Assembly (NCBI RefSeq): GCF_008704715.1
Contig: NZ_CP023689.1
Location: forward strand, 62,001-126,000
Source: Streptomyces chartreusis
Lineage (GTDB): Bacteria > Actinomycetota > Actinomycetes > Streptomycetales > Streptomycetaceae
Length of the DNA stretch: 64,000 bases
Reading direction: 5' to 3'
How positions within the stretch are numbered: position 1 is the first letter of the stretch; each line of letters starts with the position of its first letter. Under the pieces are notes generated by a model. The model saw only the letters and a list, made by a program, of their open reading frames with translations, was not told the DNA's origin and did no database searches. Below are positions 27,502-35,475 of the stretch, piece by piece. The translations under genes and the position numbers were made by a program.

Positions 27502-27860
27502 CGGTGGTCGCGGAGCAAAACCTAATAAGGGGCGAACGGCCAACGAAAGGAGATCGGCGAGCTCCAGGTAGTCACTGCGGAAGCGCGTCTCGCCATCCAC
27601 TGCATCCCACAGGGGAATAGTGTCCGCTCGTTCACGTGATCCACCGCTGCCCGACGCCAACGGAACCTCGAAATTGGGCTGGCACCACTTCACCGGCCGG
27701 CACAACATCAAGAAGCGCTCCTCCCTGGATGCAGCCTTACGAGACCGGGTGGACCGGTACGACCACCACGGCCACACGGCCACCACCATGCCGGTCGCGG
27801 TCAGAAGATCGGCGTCATCACGGCGTACTGCCACAACCAACCGGGGAACAAGTGTCCGGC
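27502..27860. other. unassigned stretch, possible gene debris
   Basis: About 360 bases with no gene I can defend. On the plus strand one frame has a short run reading GWHHFTGRHNIKKRS near 27.68 kb. On the minus strand another reads ETRFRSDYLELADLLSLAV near 27.55 kb. Both look more protein-like than random high-GC DNA but have no start, Shine-Dalgarno or recognised family. Given the IS remnant and frameshifted gene just downstream, this may be the edge of a rearranged segment. Confidence 0.35.
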
Positions 27861-28187
27861 ATGGGCCAAGATGTGAATTCTCCCGGCGCAGGCACCGAGC
27901 AGGCAGCCACGGGTCGTCTACTCGATATCGTGCGCTCCTTCGTCACCCCGCACGTGTCGTGGAAGCCTCTGTTCATCGGCGGGATCATCACCGGCGACGA
28001 CCTCATGCGCCTCTACTTCCGTTCACCTGAGCGGGACCGCACATACGGTGTCGACGTGCTGATCAGCCAGGTGGGCCCCGGCCTGCTCGGCTCACTGGTT
28101 TCCCCGGCGTTCCTGGCGAACGAGCATCTGCATCAGCCTTCCGACGATCCACACTGCGATGTGCTCGTGGATCTCACCATCTACTGA
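27861..28187 (+). CDS. hypothetical protein (108 aa)
   Basis: ATG 27861 to 28187. The protein reads as folded and soluble (LLDIVRSFVTPHVSWKPLFIGGIITGDDLMRLYF...) with no motif I recognise, no signal peptide and no membrane span. There is no strong Shine-Dalgarno immediately upstream, and the frame stays open to 27636, so the start is uncertain. It lies between unassigned DNA and an IS5-type transposase remnant. It could be a genuine orphan gene or the 3' part of a larger one. Confidence 0.5.
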   Translation: MGQDVNSPGAGTEQAATGRLLDIVRSFVTPHVSWKPLFIGGIITGDDLMRLYFRSPERDRTYGVDVLISQVGPGLLGSLVSPAFLANEHLHQPSDDPHCDVLVDLTIY

Positions 28188-28334
28188 CGCAAGAGGGAGA
28201 GGCCCTCAACCGTTAGCTGGCACAGATGGCCGCGGGTAGCCGCGTGTAGATCATCGCGTCCGAGCAGCGGTCTACGCCAGCCACCCAGCCGGTCCCTCAC
28301 TCCAGACGCACCTCGCCCGTGCCGTCCTGAACAT

Positions 28335-28635
28335 TCGCAAGGCGTTGGACTGTGGGTGGGTAATGAGGCAGTGGCGAGGCCGAGGGAGGTTTCGTGTATT
28401 TCGTCGCGTCGTTTCCAGCGGATGCGTAGGCGTCGGAAGCCGTGCAGCCAGGCGATGGTGCGTTGCGACGAACCAACGGTGGACACCCAGCCCGGAGCCG
28501 TGCGGGACGCCGCATCGTGATCACCGGTTGATGCCCTGAGCCCAGATGAACGGCGATATTTGTCGTGGCCGTAGCCCCGGTCGGCCAGCAGCATGTCGGG
28601 TCGCATCCTCGGTCGGCCGACCAGGACCTCTACGG
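28335..28635 (-). pseudogene. IS5-family transposase remnant (C-terminal part)
   Basis: On the minus strand, a run beginning about 28633 reads RPRMRPDMLLADRGYGHDKY, then after scrambled sequence QRTIAWLHGFRRLRIRWKRR followed by DEIHETSLGLATAS. These match the conserved C-terminal DDE region of IS5-group transposases (usually RPDRLLADRGYDHDKYRR, then ERTIAWLHGFRRLRIRWERR...). The central block with the catalytic Glu region is corrupted (WVSTVGSSQRTIAW where VRWVVERTIAW is expected), and the N-terminal DDE half is absent. It is non-functional. No terminal inverted repeats are recognisable. Confidence 0.75.
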
Positions 28636-28677
28636 ATGAGATCTTCGCACGTAGAGATGAGGGATGGGGTCGTGAAG

Positions 28678-29185
28678 ATGCATGGTGAGCGGGAGTGTTG
28701 GGAACTGCTGCCTGGGCTCGGTGTTGGGCCGCTGCGGTTCGGGATGAGTCAGGCTGACGTCGCAGAGGCTCTCCAGGCCTCCGGGTCGCTCCAGCGGGTG
28801 GATGGCCCATACGCGCAGAAAGACTTCGCCGACGGAGTGAAGGTCTTCTACGACGGGGGCAAGGTGGCATGCGTGGCGCTAGACGCTGTCACGGGCCCGC
28901 AGGTTCTCCTGGCTGGCTTCGCCTTGGCAGGTAGTGATCCCGAGGTGGCGTATCCGTACCTCCTCGCCCACGCTGTCCGAGCACGGCAACTGTCTGGCAT
29001 ACACCCCCGATGAGTCCCTGGCCCTGACTGATCTGGGGCTGCTTCTCCGGGTCCAGCAGATCGGAGACGTGCTGCTATCACGCCCAATCTTCGTGATGGA
29101 AGACTGGTTGGAGTCCGAGTACTACTGCGCCCGCGGCCACCTGCCGCTCGAAGGAACCCCGGTTGCAGTCCTGAGGCTAACGTGA
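28678..29185 (+). pseudogene. frameshifted hypothetical protein
   Basis: The first part, from ATG 28678 (other in-frame ATGs at 28636 and 28657), encodes a coherent domain (CWELLPGLGVGPLRFGMSQADVAEAL...VACVALDAVTG...). It runs out of frame near 28970 and stops at 29013. The second part continues in another frame (TLSEHGNCLAYTPDESLALT...VMEDWLESEYYCARG...) to 29185 with no start of its own. Joined, they give one protein of about 165-170 residues with a consistent composition, so a single indel around 28,960-28,985 has probably broken the gene; sequencing error is the alternative. Function unknown. It lies next to an IS5 remnant. Confidence 0.6.
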
Positions 29186-29189
29186 ACGG

Positions 29190-29657
29190 GTGAATCAGCT
29201 CTGGGCGTCGTTGATCGGTGTCGTACTCGGCGGAGGCATGTCTTATCTGGCCCAGTTCACCACCGCCCGCCAGGCAGCCCGAACCGAGGACAAGCGCCAG
29301 GCCACTCAACTGGCTGAGGCGCGCCGTGCCGAACGCCTCGACGTGATAAGAGAGTTCATCCAGCTCACGCAGGAAGGCATACGCCTCGCCGAGGACCGTT
29401 ACGAGGCACCGGACTGGGCCTCCGGCTGCACGCCTGAGTGGCTCACCTCCGCGCGGGCCCTCATCGAACGCCTCTGGATCTGCGAGCGGATGATCCTGGT
29501 CCTCGTCGGCCCGGAGCTCCACCAACTCGCCTGGAACTACGCGGGCGCGGTGAACCACGTCTTGTGGGAAGAACTCGGCGGGCCGGAAGCCGCGTGGGAC
29601 CACGTGCGCGAGCCCATGAACAGCTTCCTCAATGCGGCCCACGGGCAGCTGGGCTGA
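29190..29657 (+). CDS. membrane-anchored hypothetical protein (155 aa)
   Basis: GTG 29190, only 4 bases after the stop of the frameshifted gene, so probably its operon partner. The N-terminus (MNQLWASLIGVVLGGGMSYLAQF) is a single hydrophobic anchor. The rest is a charged helical domain rich in Arg/Glu (ARRAERLDVIREFIQLTQEGIRLAEDRYE) with two Trp/Cys positions further on. I recognise no catalytic motif. It resembles small anchor-plus-coiled-coil proteins of unknown function in actinobacteria. Confidence 0.75.
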   Translation: MNQLWASLIGVVLGGGMSYLAQFTTARQAARTEDKRQATQLAEARRAERLDVIREFIQLTQEGIRLAEDRYEAPDWASGCTPEWLTSARALIERLWICERMILVLVGPELHQLAWNYAGAVNHVLWEELGGPEAAWDHVREPMNSFLNAAHGQLG

Positions 29658-29851
29658 CCCAGCCCCGTGGCCATACCTGCCTCCACCGCTACTTCAGCAG
29701 CACCAGCAGCCGCTCGCCCAGGACCGCGGCCTATGCCGGGTTCTGTCCAGTGAGGCGGTGTTCCCGTCGCGGTGTCGAGAACGGCTCGGCGGCTCCGTCC
29801 CAGGGGCATGAGCGGCCGCGAAGGGCCGCACGGCAGAGGAGGAAGACCACC

Positions 29852-30337
29852 ATGGACCCCAGGCAGATCGAGCAGGAACTAGCCGACGCACACGAGCTGT
29901 TGGACCAGGCGTCCATGGCGCGGCTCGCATACAACGGACTCGACGGGTTGCCGCGTGTGATTCCCATCGGCATCTTCTGGACCGGTGAGGAGATCGTCAT
30001 GTCCACCGCGGCCACAGCGCCCAAGGTAAAGGCGCTGTCCGCCCGTCCCGACGTCGCTCTGACCATCGACGCCGGCGACAGCCCGGGCTCGGCCAAGACG
30101 CTGTCGGTGCGCGGCGTGGTGCACCTGACCATCGTCGACGGGGTCGTGCCGGAATACCTCGCGGCCGCTCGGAAGAGTTTCGACGCCGATTACGCGGCCG
30201 AGTTCGAGCGGAACTGCCGGGCCTTGTACGACCAGATGGCGCGTATCGCGCTTAAGCCGCAGTGGGCGCGGTTCTACGACTTCGGTGCCGGCCGTGTGCC
30301 GGAGTTCCTCGCCGCACTTGCCAAGAAGTCGAGCTGA
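29852..30337 (+). CDS. pyridoxamine 5'-phosphate oxidase family (split-barrel) protein
   Basis: 161 residues from ATG 29852 with a strong AGGAGG Shine-Dalgarno at about 29838. The pattern ELLDQASMARLAYNGLDGLPRVIPIGIFWTGEEIVMSTAA...KVKALSARPDVALTID is the flavin/F420-binding split barrel of the PPOX superfamily. Most Streptomyces members of this size are F420- or FMN-binding proteins of unknown substrate rather than true PdxH. It is a single gene with no obvious operon partner. Confidence 0.88.
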   Translation: MDPRQIEQELADAHELLDQASMARLAYNGLDGLPRVIPIGIFWTGEEIVMSTAATAPKVKALSARPDVALTIDAGDSPGSAKTLSVRGVVHLTIVDGVVPEYLAAARKSFDADYAAEFERNCRALYDQMARIALKPQWARFYDFGAGRVPEFLAALAKKSS

Positions 30338-30656
30338 CCATCTCGCCTTGGTATGGCGCGTGGTCTCGGTCCACACCGCCTCTGCCTCCGGTGTCGATGT
30401 CTCCAGCCCTGCAGGTAAGTGGCCCACTGGACGTGGGTGCAATTGGCCCAGATATCTGGGCTGCTTTCCTTCTAATGTCGGAAGCATGATCAAGACAGCA
30501 CCTGTCGGCCGTGCTGTTTCCGCGGCCATGTGCGGCAGCGGGGCGTACGGGCGCTGGGACTGGTCATGGCGCGCGGCCCGCTTCTACGCGCCGACGCCTG
30601 CGCCTCCCAGGCGCGATCCCGCTACGTGCACGTCCCCCGACGCAGAGGAACCCCTC
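30338..30656. other. intergenic region upstream of the quinone oxidoreductase gene
   Basis: 319 bases without a convincing gene. The plus-strand promoter of the next gene should lie here. A frame open from 30285 into that gene has no Shine-Dalgarno or codon bias before ATG 30657. Confidence 0.45.
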
Positions 30657-31577
30657 ATGCAAGCCATCACCGTCAAAAGCCGTGACGCCGGTGTCAGCGG
30701 CCTGACCCTCACCGAACTCCCCCACCCGCACGCCGCCGAGAACGACGTGATCGTGGAGGTCCACGCCGCCGGATTCACCCCCGGTGAGCTGGACTGGCCC
30801 AGCACCTGGACCGACCGGGCCGGTCACGACCGTACCCCGTCCGTGCCCGGCCACGAGCTGTCCGGTGTGGTCACCGAGCTCGGCTACGGCACCACCGGCC
30901 TGACCATCGGGCAGCGCGTGTTCGGACTGACCGACTGGACCCGCAACGGCACGCTCGCCCAGTACACCGCGGTCGAGGCCCGCAACCTCGCCCCGCTGCC
31001 GGCCGACGTCGACCACGTCACGGCCGCCGCATTGCCGATCTCCGGACTCACCGCCTGGCAGGCCCTGTTCGACCACGCCCACCTCACCACCGGCCAGAGC
31101 GTGCTCATCCACGGCGCCGCAGGCGGCGTCGGCTCCATCGCCGTACAACTGGCCCGCGAAGCCGGCGCCCGGGTGATCGCCACCGGCCGGGCCGCCGACC
31201 GCGACACCGCCCTCGGCCTGGGCGCGGACGCCTTCATCGACCTCCAGGCCGAGAAACTGGAGGGCATCGGCGAGGTCGACGTGGTGTTCGACGTGATCGG
31301 CGGCGAGATCCTCGAACGCTCCACCGCACTGGTCCGCCCCGGCGGCACCCTGGTCACCATCGCCGAGCCGGTGACCGTCCAGCCCCACGCCGGACGCGCG
31401 ATCTTCTTCGTCGTCGAACCCGACCGGGCCCGCCTGACCGACCTCGCCGAGCGGCTGCGGGACGGCCGCGTGAAGCCGATCATCGGCGCCGTCCGCACTC
31501 TCGCCGAAGCCGCCTCCGCGTTCACACCGGACAAGCGCACCCCCGGCAAGACAATCATCCGCGTCACAGAAGACTGA
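30657..31577 (+). CDS. NADPH:quinone oxidoreductase-like medium-chain dehydrogenase
   Basis: 306 residues from ATG 30657. A GroES-like N-terminal half (VIVEVHAAGFTPGELDWP...VPGHELSGVV) is followed by a Rossmann half with the quinone-reductase motif HGAAGGVGSIAVQLAREAGARVIAT. The structural and catalytic zinc Cys residues of true alcohol dehydrogenases are absent, so this is the zinc-independent QOR subgroup. It probably reduces quinones or enones with NADPH. A truncated AraC regulator remnant lies downstream on the other strand and may once have belonged to the same locus. Confidence 0.9.
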   Translation: MQAITVKSRDAGVSGLTLTELPHPHAAENDVIVEVHAAGFTPGELDWPSTWTDRAGHDRTPSVPGHELSGVVTELGYGTTGLTIGQRVFGLTDWTRNGTLAQYTAVEARNLAPLPADVDHVTAAALPISGLTAWQALFDHAHLTTGQSVLIHGAAGGVGSIAVQLAREAGARVIATGRAADRDTALGLGADAFIDLQAEKLEGIGEVDVVFDVIGGEILERSTALVRPGGTLVTIAEPVTVQPHAGRAIFFVVEPDRARLTDLAERLRDGRVKPIIGAVRTLAEAASAFTPDKRTPGKTIIRVTED

Positions 31578-31720
31578 GCAGGCAGGGGCCGTTAGGGGCG
31601 GCGCAGGATCAGGCAGTGTGCTCTTCATGTGCCGCTCGGTCGGACCGAGCCCGATGGGACAGCCCGGCGATGGCGCCTCGCCCACGCACGAACATGCGCT
31701 CCCAAGTGCGAGGGAACAGA

Positions 31721-31905
31721 TCAGGCTTCGAAAGCTCGGTCCTCGTCGTTGCCGGTGGTTGCGGCTTGCGTGCGGTCCGTGCGCAGGGCGCTGGGGGTCA
31801 GGCCTAGGTGGCGGCGCATCGTACGGGTGAGGTGGCTCTGATCGGCGAAGCCGCAGGCGTCGGCGATGTCCGCGATTGCGGTGTCGGCCCGGTCAGCAGG
31901 TGGCT
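31721..31905 (-). pseudogene. AraC family regulator remnant (C-terminal HTH only)
   Basis: Read on the minus strand, this segment encodes TAIADIADACGFADQSHLTR followed by TMRRHLGLTPSALRTD and ends at a TGA at 31721. That is the second helix-turn-helix of an AraC/XylS regulator with its normal C-terminus. The N-terminal sensor domain and first HTH are missing. Upstream, the sequence switches within a few bases to an acyl-CoA dehydrogenase N-terminus in a different frame, which marks a deletion junction. Confidence 0.75.
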
Positions 31906-32145
31906 GGCCACGGGGCCGTGGTCGCCGTAGCCCTCATACGGCAGTCCGACCAGCCCGCTCTCCCGGAACCGGCCGATCAGCTCCTTGGGGAAGACTCCCT
32001 CGGCCCAGTGCTCAGCCACCAAGGGCGCGACCTGGTCCCGCATGAACTCCCGCGTCTTGACGAGAACCTTTCGCACCTCAGGCGAAAGGGCGCCTTCGAA
32101 GTCGTAGAAATCGGCGGCGTTCTGCGAATCCGTATGCGTAGTCAT
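31905..32145 (-). pseudogene. acyl-CoA dehydrogenase 5' remnant
   Basis: From ATG 32145 on the minus strand, about 80 residues read DFYDFEGALSPEVRKVLVKT then REFMRDQVAPLVAEHWAEG and ELIGRFRESGLVGLPYEGYG. This is the N-terminal helical domain of an acyl-CoA/glutaryl-CoA dehydrogenase. The match ends near 31,905, where the frame runs into the AraC remnant and terminates. The FAD-binding and catalytic domains (about 300 residues) are missing, so it cannot be active. Confidence 0.75.
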
Positions 32146-32396
32146 GGACCCCGTCTTCCACGCTTACGCCGTGTAATGCGTGCGCCGGGAGTGAGTCCTG
32201 TCGCCTGGCAAGGCGTGCTGGGTTGCAGCGCGCAGCGAATTCAGGGCCTCAGGTCTCGTCTGGTGGAAGCCGGTCCGGCCGAGCGCTCTTGTCCGCTGAC
32301 GAAGTCGCCGGAGCGCGCTACATCGACTGAGGCAGGACGACCTGGTCTGTCTTGAGGGCAACATGCGGGTTACTCGCATCGCCACACGCACCCGAA

Positions 32397-32822
32397 CTAG
32401 GGCCGCCAAACCAGGGCCACGACTTCGCCGGCCTCGCTCGGAGGGACGCTGGTGTTCTCCGCGCGGACTTTCAGATACGCCTCGATGGCCCGCTCGTTGC
32501 GCTGGAGCACGTCGATGCGGCGCTTGATGGCGGTGAGATGACGACGCAGCCCGTCCAGCTCCGTCACGTCGATGTCCGGGCAGGTCAGGTTCTCCCTCTC
32601 GTCCTTCTGGGCATCGAGACAGGGCAGGACCTCGCGGATCATGTCCGTCGTCAAGCCGGCTTCCAGCAGTTCGCGGATCTGCAGGACCCGGTCGATGGCG
32701 GGCTCGCCGTAGCTGCGGTATCCGTTAGGTGCCCGCCACGGGGTCAGGATGCCGACCTCTTCGTAGTAGCGAAGCAGCCGTGGCGCCACTCCGGTCTTCG
32801 CAGCCAGCTCGCCGATCTTCAT
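32397..32822 (-). CDS. MerR family transcriptional regulator
   Basis: 141 residues from ATG 32822. The N-terminus MKIGELAAKTGVAPRLLRYY followed by EEVGILTPWRAPNGYRSYGE is the MerR winged helix; it is followed by a long dimerisation helix with one Cys (LPCLDAQKDERENLTCPDID). The short C-terminal domain suggests small-molecule or redox sensing rather than a large effector domain. It diverges from an SDR gene across a pair of inverted TTGACAT-type repeats, the arrangement expected for a MerR-type regulator that controls both itself and the divergent gene. Confidence 0.92.
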   Translation of the reverse strand: MKIGELAAKTGVAPRLLRYYEEVGILTPWRAPNGYRSYGEPAIDRVLQIRELLEAGLTTDMIREVLPCLDAQKDERENLTCPDIDVTELDGLRRHLTAIKRRIDVLQRNERAIEAYLKVRAENTSVPPSEAGEVVALVWRP

Positions 32823-32894
32823 AGCGTTCTCCCTCGCCAGGTGGTCGCGAGGCCGCCGTTCCGTCGTCCCGAGGGGTACTGGTCCGCCGTAGGT

Positions 32895-32951
32895 CAACCT
32901 TGACATCAGTGTAAAGGTTGAGATCGGGCTTGACGTTCACACTAATGTCAA
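32895..32951. promoter_or_regulatory. divergent MerR-type operator/promoter
   Basis: TTGACATCAGTGT on the plus strand (32900-32912) and TTGACATTAGTGT on the minus strand (32951-32939) form a 12-of-13 inverted pair with 26 bases between. Each half is itself part of a dyad: CAACCTT/AAGGTTG (32895-32901 and 32914-32920) and TTGAC/GTCAA (32930-32934 and 32947-32951). The TTGACA elements look like -35 boxes. This is the layout of MerR-family dimer sites overlapping divergent promoters. Confidence 0.7.
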
Positions 32952-33010
32952 TCTTTAGCTTCGGTTGCGTAGCTGAAAGACAGCTCAGCAGCGCATAAGG
33001 AGCTATCACC

Positions 33011-33784
33011 ATGTCCAGCATCCCCACCTTGACCAAGGCTCTGACAGGACGCACGGTGCTCGTGACCGGAGGGTCGCGGGGTATCGGTGCGGAGATCGCC
33101 CGTGAATGCGCACGCGAGGGTGCGCACGTCGTGATCACCTACCAGAAGTCGCGCGAGCGGGCCGAGGCCGTTGTCGCCGAGTTGTCCGGCCTTGGGGCGA
33201 AGGCGCTCGCCGTGCAGGCGGATCAGGCCGTTCCGCACGAGGCGTCGACCGCTGTGGAGAAGGCCGCCGAATTCTTCGGGGGCCAGATCGACGTACTGGT
33301 GAACTCGGCGGGCATCGCCGTCATGGGCACCGTGGACCAGCTGGATCTCGAACTCCAGGCAGGAGTAGAGCGGATGATGGCGACCAACGTGATGGGAACC
33401 ATCGTCACCACGCACTCCGCATCGCGTTTTCTGACCGACGGCGGGCGCGTCATCCTGGTGGGAAGCACCGTCGCCCACCATGTCCCCGTCCTTGGTGTCG
33501 CCGAATACGCGGCGAGCAAGGCCGCGATCAATCAGCTGGGGCGGGGGTGGGCACGCGACTTCGGCTCACGGGGCATCACCGTCAACGTCGTGCAGCCTGG
33601 CGCCACCGACACGGACATGAATCCCGCAGACGGACCGAATGCGGCTCCCCAGGCTGCCATGACGGCACTCGGACGCATGGGCACGCCCGGCGACGTCGCG
33701 AAGGCGGTCGTGTTTCTCGCCAGTGAGAAGGCCGCCTACATCACCGGCGCGCTGCTGACGGTGGACGGCGGATCCAGTATCTGA
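33011..33784 (+). CDS. short-chain dehydrogenase/reductase (SDR), MerR-linked
   Basis: 257 residues from ATG 33011, with AAGGAG at 32997-33002. Motifs: TGGSRGIGAEIA, NSAGIAVMG, catalytic Ser in LVGSTVAHH, YAASKAAINQLGRG and PGATDTDMNP, with a FabG-like ITGALLTVDGG C-terminus. It diverges from the MerR regulator gene and is its most likely target. In analogous actinobacterial pairs the reductase is induced by quinones or aldehydes; here the substrate is unknown. Confidence 0.93.
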   Translation: MSSIPTLTKALTGRTVLVTGGSRGIGAEIARECAREGAHVVITYQKSRERAEAVVAELSGLGAKALAVQADQAVPHEASTAVEKAAEFFGGQIDVLVNSAGIAVMGTVDQLDLELQAGVERMMATNVMGTIVTTHSASRFLTDGGRVILVGSTVAHHVPVLGVAEYAASKAAINQLGRGWARDFGSRGITVNVVQPGATDTDMNPADGPNAAPQAAMTALGRMGTPGDVAKAVVFLASEKAAYITGALLTVDGGSSI

Positions 33785-33808
33785 ACCGGATTCGGTAGTC
33801 CGTGACAT

Positions 33809-33855
33809 GCGAGTCTCCGGTGCGTCGACGCCATGTGACGGCACCGGAGGCTCGC
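33809..33855. terminator. bidirectional terminator between convergent genes
   Basis: A 15-bp stem, GCGAGTCTCCGGTGC (33809-33823) pairing with 33841-33855 with one G-U, and a 17-base loop. It lies between the SDR stop and the convergent DUF6924-type gene, so it can end both transcripts. Confidence 0.8.
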
Positions 33856-33930
33856 GGCCGAAAGGCCGAACCGCCGGAACGCCGGAACGCCTTTCGCGCT
33901 CCCGCCCTGCCCTCCCCCCCCGGCCGGGTC

Positions 33931-34440
33931 TCACTCCGGTGTAAGGAATCCGCGGTGAATTCTCTGCGGGTCGCCGTGGGCCGAACTGGAGAAGTCCTCG
34001 TAATCCATGTTCGCGATAGCCAGATTGCCGACCATTTCGGCCACGGCGGTGGGCACAATCCGGAACCGGCTCGTGAACCCGAGCCCGGGGATCTCGTGGT
34101 CCTCGTCCCGCATGTCAGGGTCGGTACTCACGGCCAGCAGGGGGTTCTGCTCGCCGTACATCGTGTCCGCATCGGCCAGGAACACGACGTCGTGCAGGTC
34201 GGACACGCGGTCGGGCAGCGCGGCCAGGACCTCGTCGGCGTCCGCCCCCGCCCACCCGGCGCCCTCGACCACATGCCACGAGGACTCGGCCCCCTCAGCC
34301 CACGGCTGCCGCAAGCCCGCGGCGACCTTCTGCCACGCGCCGTCATCGGAGTAGTCGGTACGGATCACGACCGCGTCCCACTCCGTGACCTGTTCCAGAT
34401 CGACGGCCGGACGCCGTCCGTGCAAACTCGCCATGCCCAT
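33931..34440 (-). CDS. DUF6924-type hypothetical protein
   Basis: 169 residues from ATG 34440 (or ATG 34434). The conserved core VVIRTDYSDDGAWQKVAAGL...VVFLADADTMYGEQNPLLAVS...FRIVPTAVAEMVGNLAIANMDYEDF is the pattern I associate with DUF6924, widespread in Streptomyces and of unknown function. It is acidic and soluble, with no signal peptide. It diverges from a lipoprotein gene with a 14-bp palindrome between them. Confidence 0.75.
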   Translation of the reverse strand: MGMASLHGRRPAVDLEQVTEWDAVVIRTDYSDDGAWQKVAAGLRQPWAEGAESSWHVVEGAGWAGADADEVLAALPDRVSDLHDVVFLADADTMYGEQNPLLAVSTDPDMRDEDHEIPGLGFTSRFRIVPTAVAEMVGNLAIANMDYEDFSSSAHGDPQRIHRGFLTPE

Positions 34441-34489
34441 GGATCACGCAGCGGCATAGCCGGCGGTTCCCCTTCAGCCGAATTCAGTT

Positions 34490-34503
34490 CGCACTGCAGT
34501 GCG
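34490..34503. promoter_or_regulatory. 14-bp perfect palindrome in divergent promoter region
   Basis: CGCACTGCAGTGCG at 34490-34503 is a perfect palindrome in the 137-base gap between the divergent DUF6924-type gene and the lipoprotein gene. It may be the operator of an unidentified dimeric regulator. Confidence 0.4.
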
Positions 34504-34577
34504 CAACTTCATATGATCTCGACGCGAGGCGGTGCCGAAGGGGCCGAGTGCCCGCCCAAGGACCTCGGAGAATCCCA

Positions 34578-35387
34578 ATGCGCCGTCCTCTCGTGCTCGT
34601 AGTTGCCGCTGCCCTGTTGTGCGCGGGCTGCTCCTCGGCCGACGCCGGAAACCACGACAAGGCCGCGGCCGCCTCACCGTCCTCCACATCGTCATCCGAT
34701 TCCCTCTCCGCCGTACGAGCGGCCGTCGCGGCTCTGCGCGAGGCCAGCGCCGGGTTCCGCCAGGAGATCGAACTGGAGGGTGAGGACCAGGTCTACGGCC
34801 TCACCGTCGCCGGCGGCTTCGACTTCGCCGCGGACAGGGGCCACTTGGCGGTCGACCTGCCCGGCGGCGCGATCGACCACAGCGACCAGGTCTTCGCGGA
34901 CGGCAAGATCTACATCAGCGGCGTCCAGGGGGTCGGCAAGGATGCCTGGGGGGTGCTGCCCCGGGACAAGGCACAGGCCCACTACCTGCTGCGGGCCCCG
35001 CTCAACGACCCGGAGCACGTCCTGCAACAGATCGCCGCCATGCGTGAGATCTCCCGGGAGGGCGAGGAGACCGTCCGTGGGGTGCGCGCCGTGCGCTACC
35101 GCGGCATCCTCGACCACCGGACCGTCACTCTGCGCATGGCCCCTGATGTCCGCAAGAAGACGGACCAGGCCCGCGACATCCTGGGCAGCGACCTCCCGGT
35201 CTTCGCGGACGCGTGGGTCGACGATCGGGGCCGCTTGCTGCAGACCCGCATGAGCGTCAACCTGTCGGGTGCTCAGGTGACGTTGACCATGGCCCTGTCG
35301 GACATCGGCGAGCCGGTCCACGTGACGGTCCCGAAGGCCGCGGACACGATCCCCGTGAACGAGGTCAGCGGCATTCTGAACGGTTGA
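34578..35387 (+). CDS. LppX/LprAFG-like lipoprotein
   Basis: 269 residues from ATG 34578, with GGAG 7 bases upstream; an in-frame GTG at 34548 is less well placed. The N-terminus MRRPLVLVVAAALLCAGCSS ends in a lipobox (LCAGC), so the protein is lipidated and exported. After a Ser/Thr linker, residues 45-265 match the LprG/LppX-type fold (RQEIELEGEDQVYGLTVAGGFDFAADRG...ADGKIYISG...GVRAVRYRGILD...DAWVDDRGRLLQTRMSVNL). These proteins bind lipids or act as surface sensors. Single gene, convergent with the mannosyltransferase gene. Confidence 0.88.
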   Translation: MRRPLVLVVAAALLCAGCSSADAGNHDKAAAASPSSTSSSDSLSAVRAAVAALREASAGFRQEIELEGEDQVYGLTVAGGFDFAADRGHLAVDLPGGAIDHSDQVFADGKIYISGVQGVGKDAWGVLPRDKAQAHYLLRAPLNDPEHVLQQIAAMREISREGEETVRGVRAVRYRGILDHRTVTLRMAPDVRKKTDQARDILGSDLPVFADAWVDDRGRLLQTRMSVNLSGAQVTLTMALSDIGEPVHVTVPKAADTIPVNEVSGILNG

Positions 35388-35475
35388 GCCGGACGGCCGC
35401 CTGGAGCCCTGCGGCCAGCCTGCCGGGGCTCGTTCGGAGCTGCCCCGGGGAGGGTGCGTTCCTCTCAGCCGCCGG

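Noticed and set aside
35388..35475. Terminator between the lipoprotein and mannosyltransferase genes
   Set aside because: GAGCCC/GGGCTC gives only a 6-bp stem with a long loop; too weak to call.
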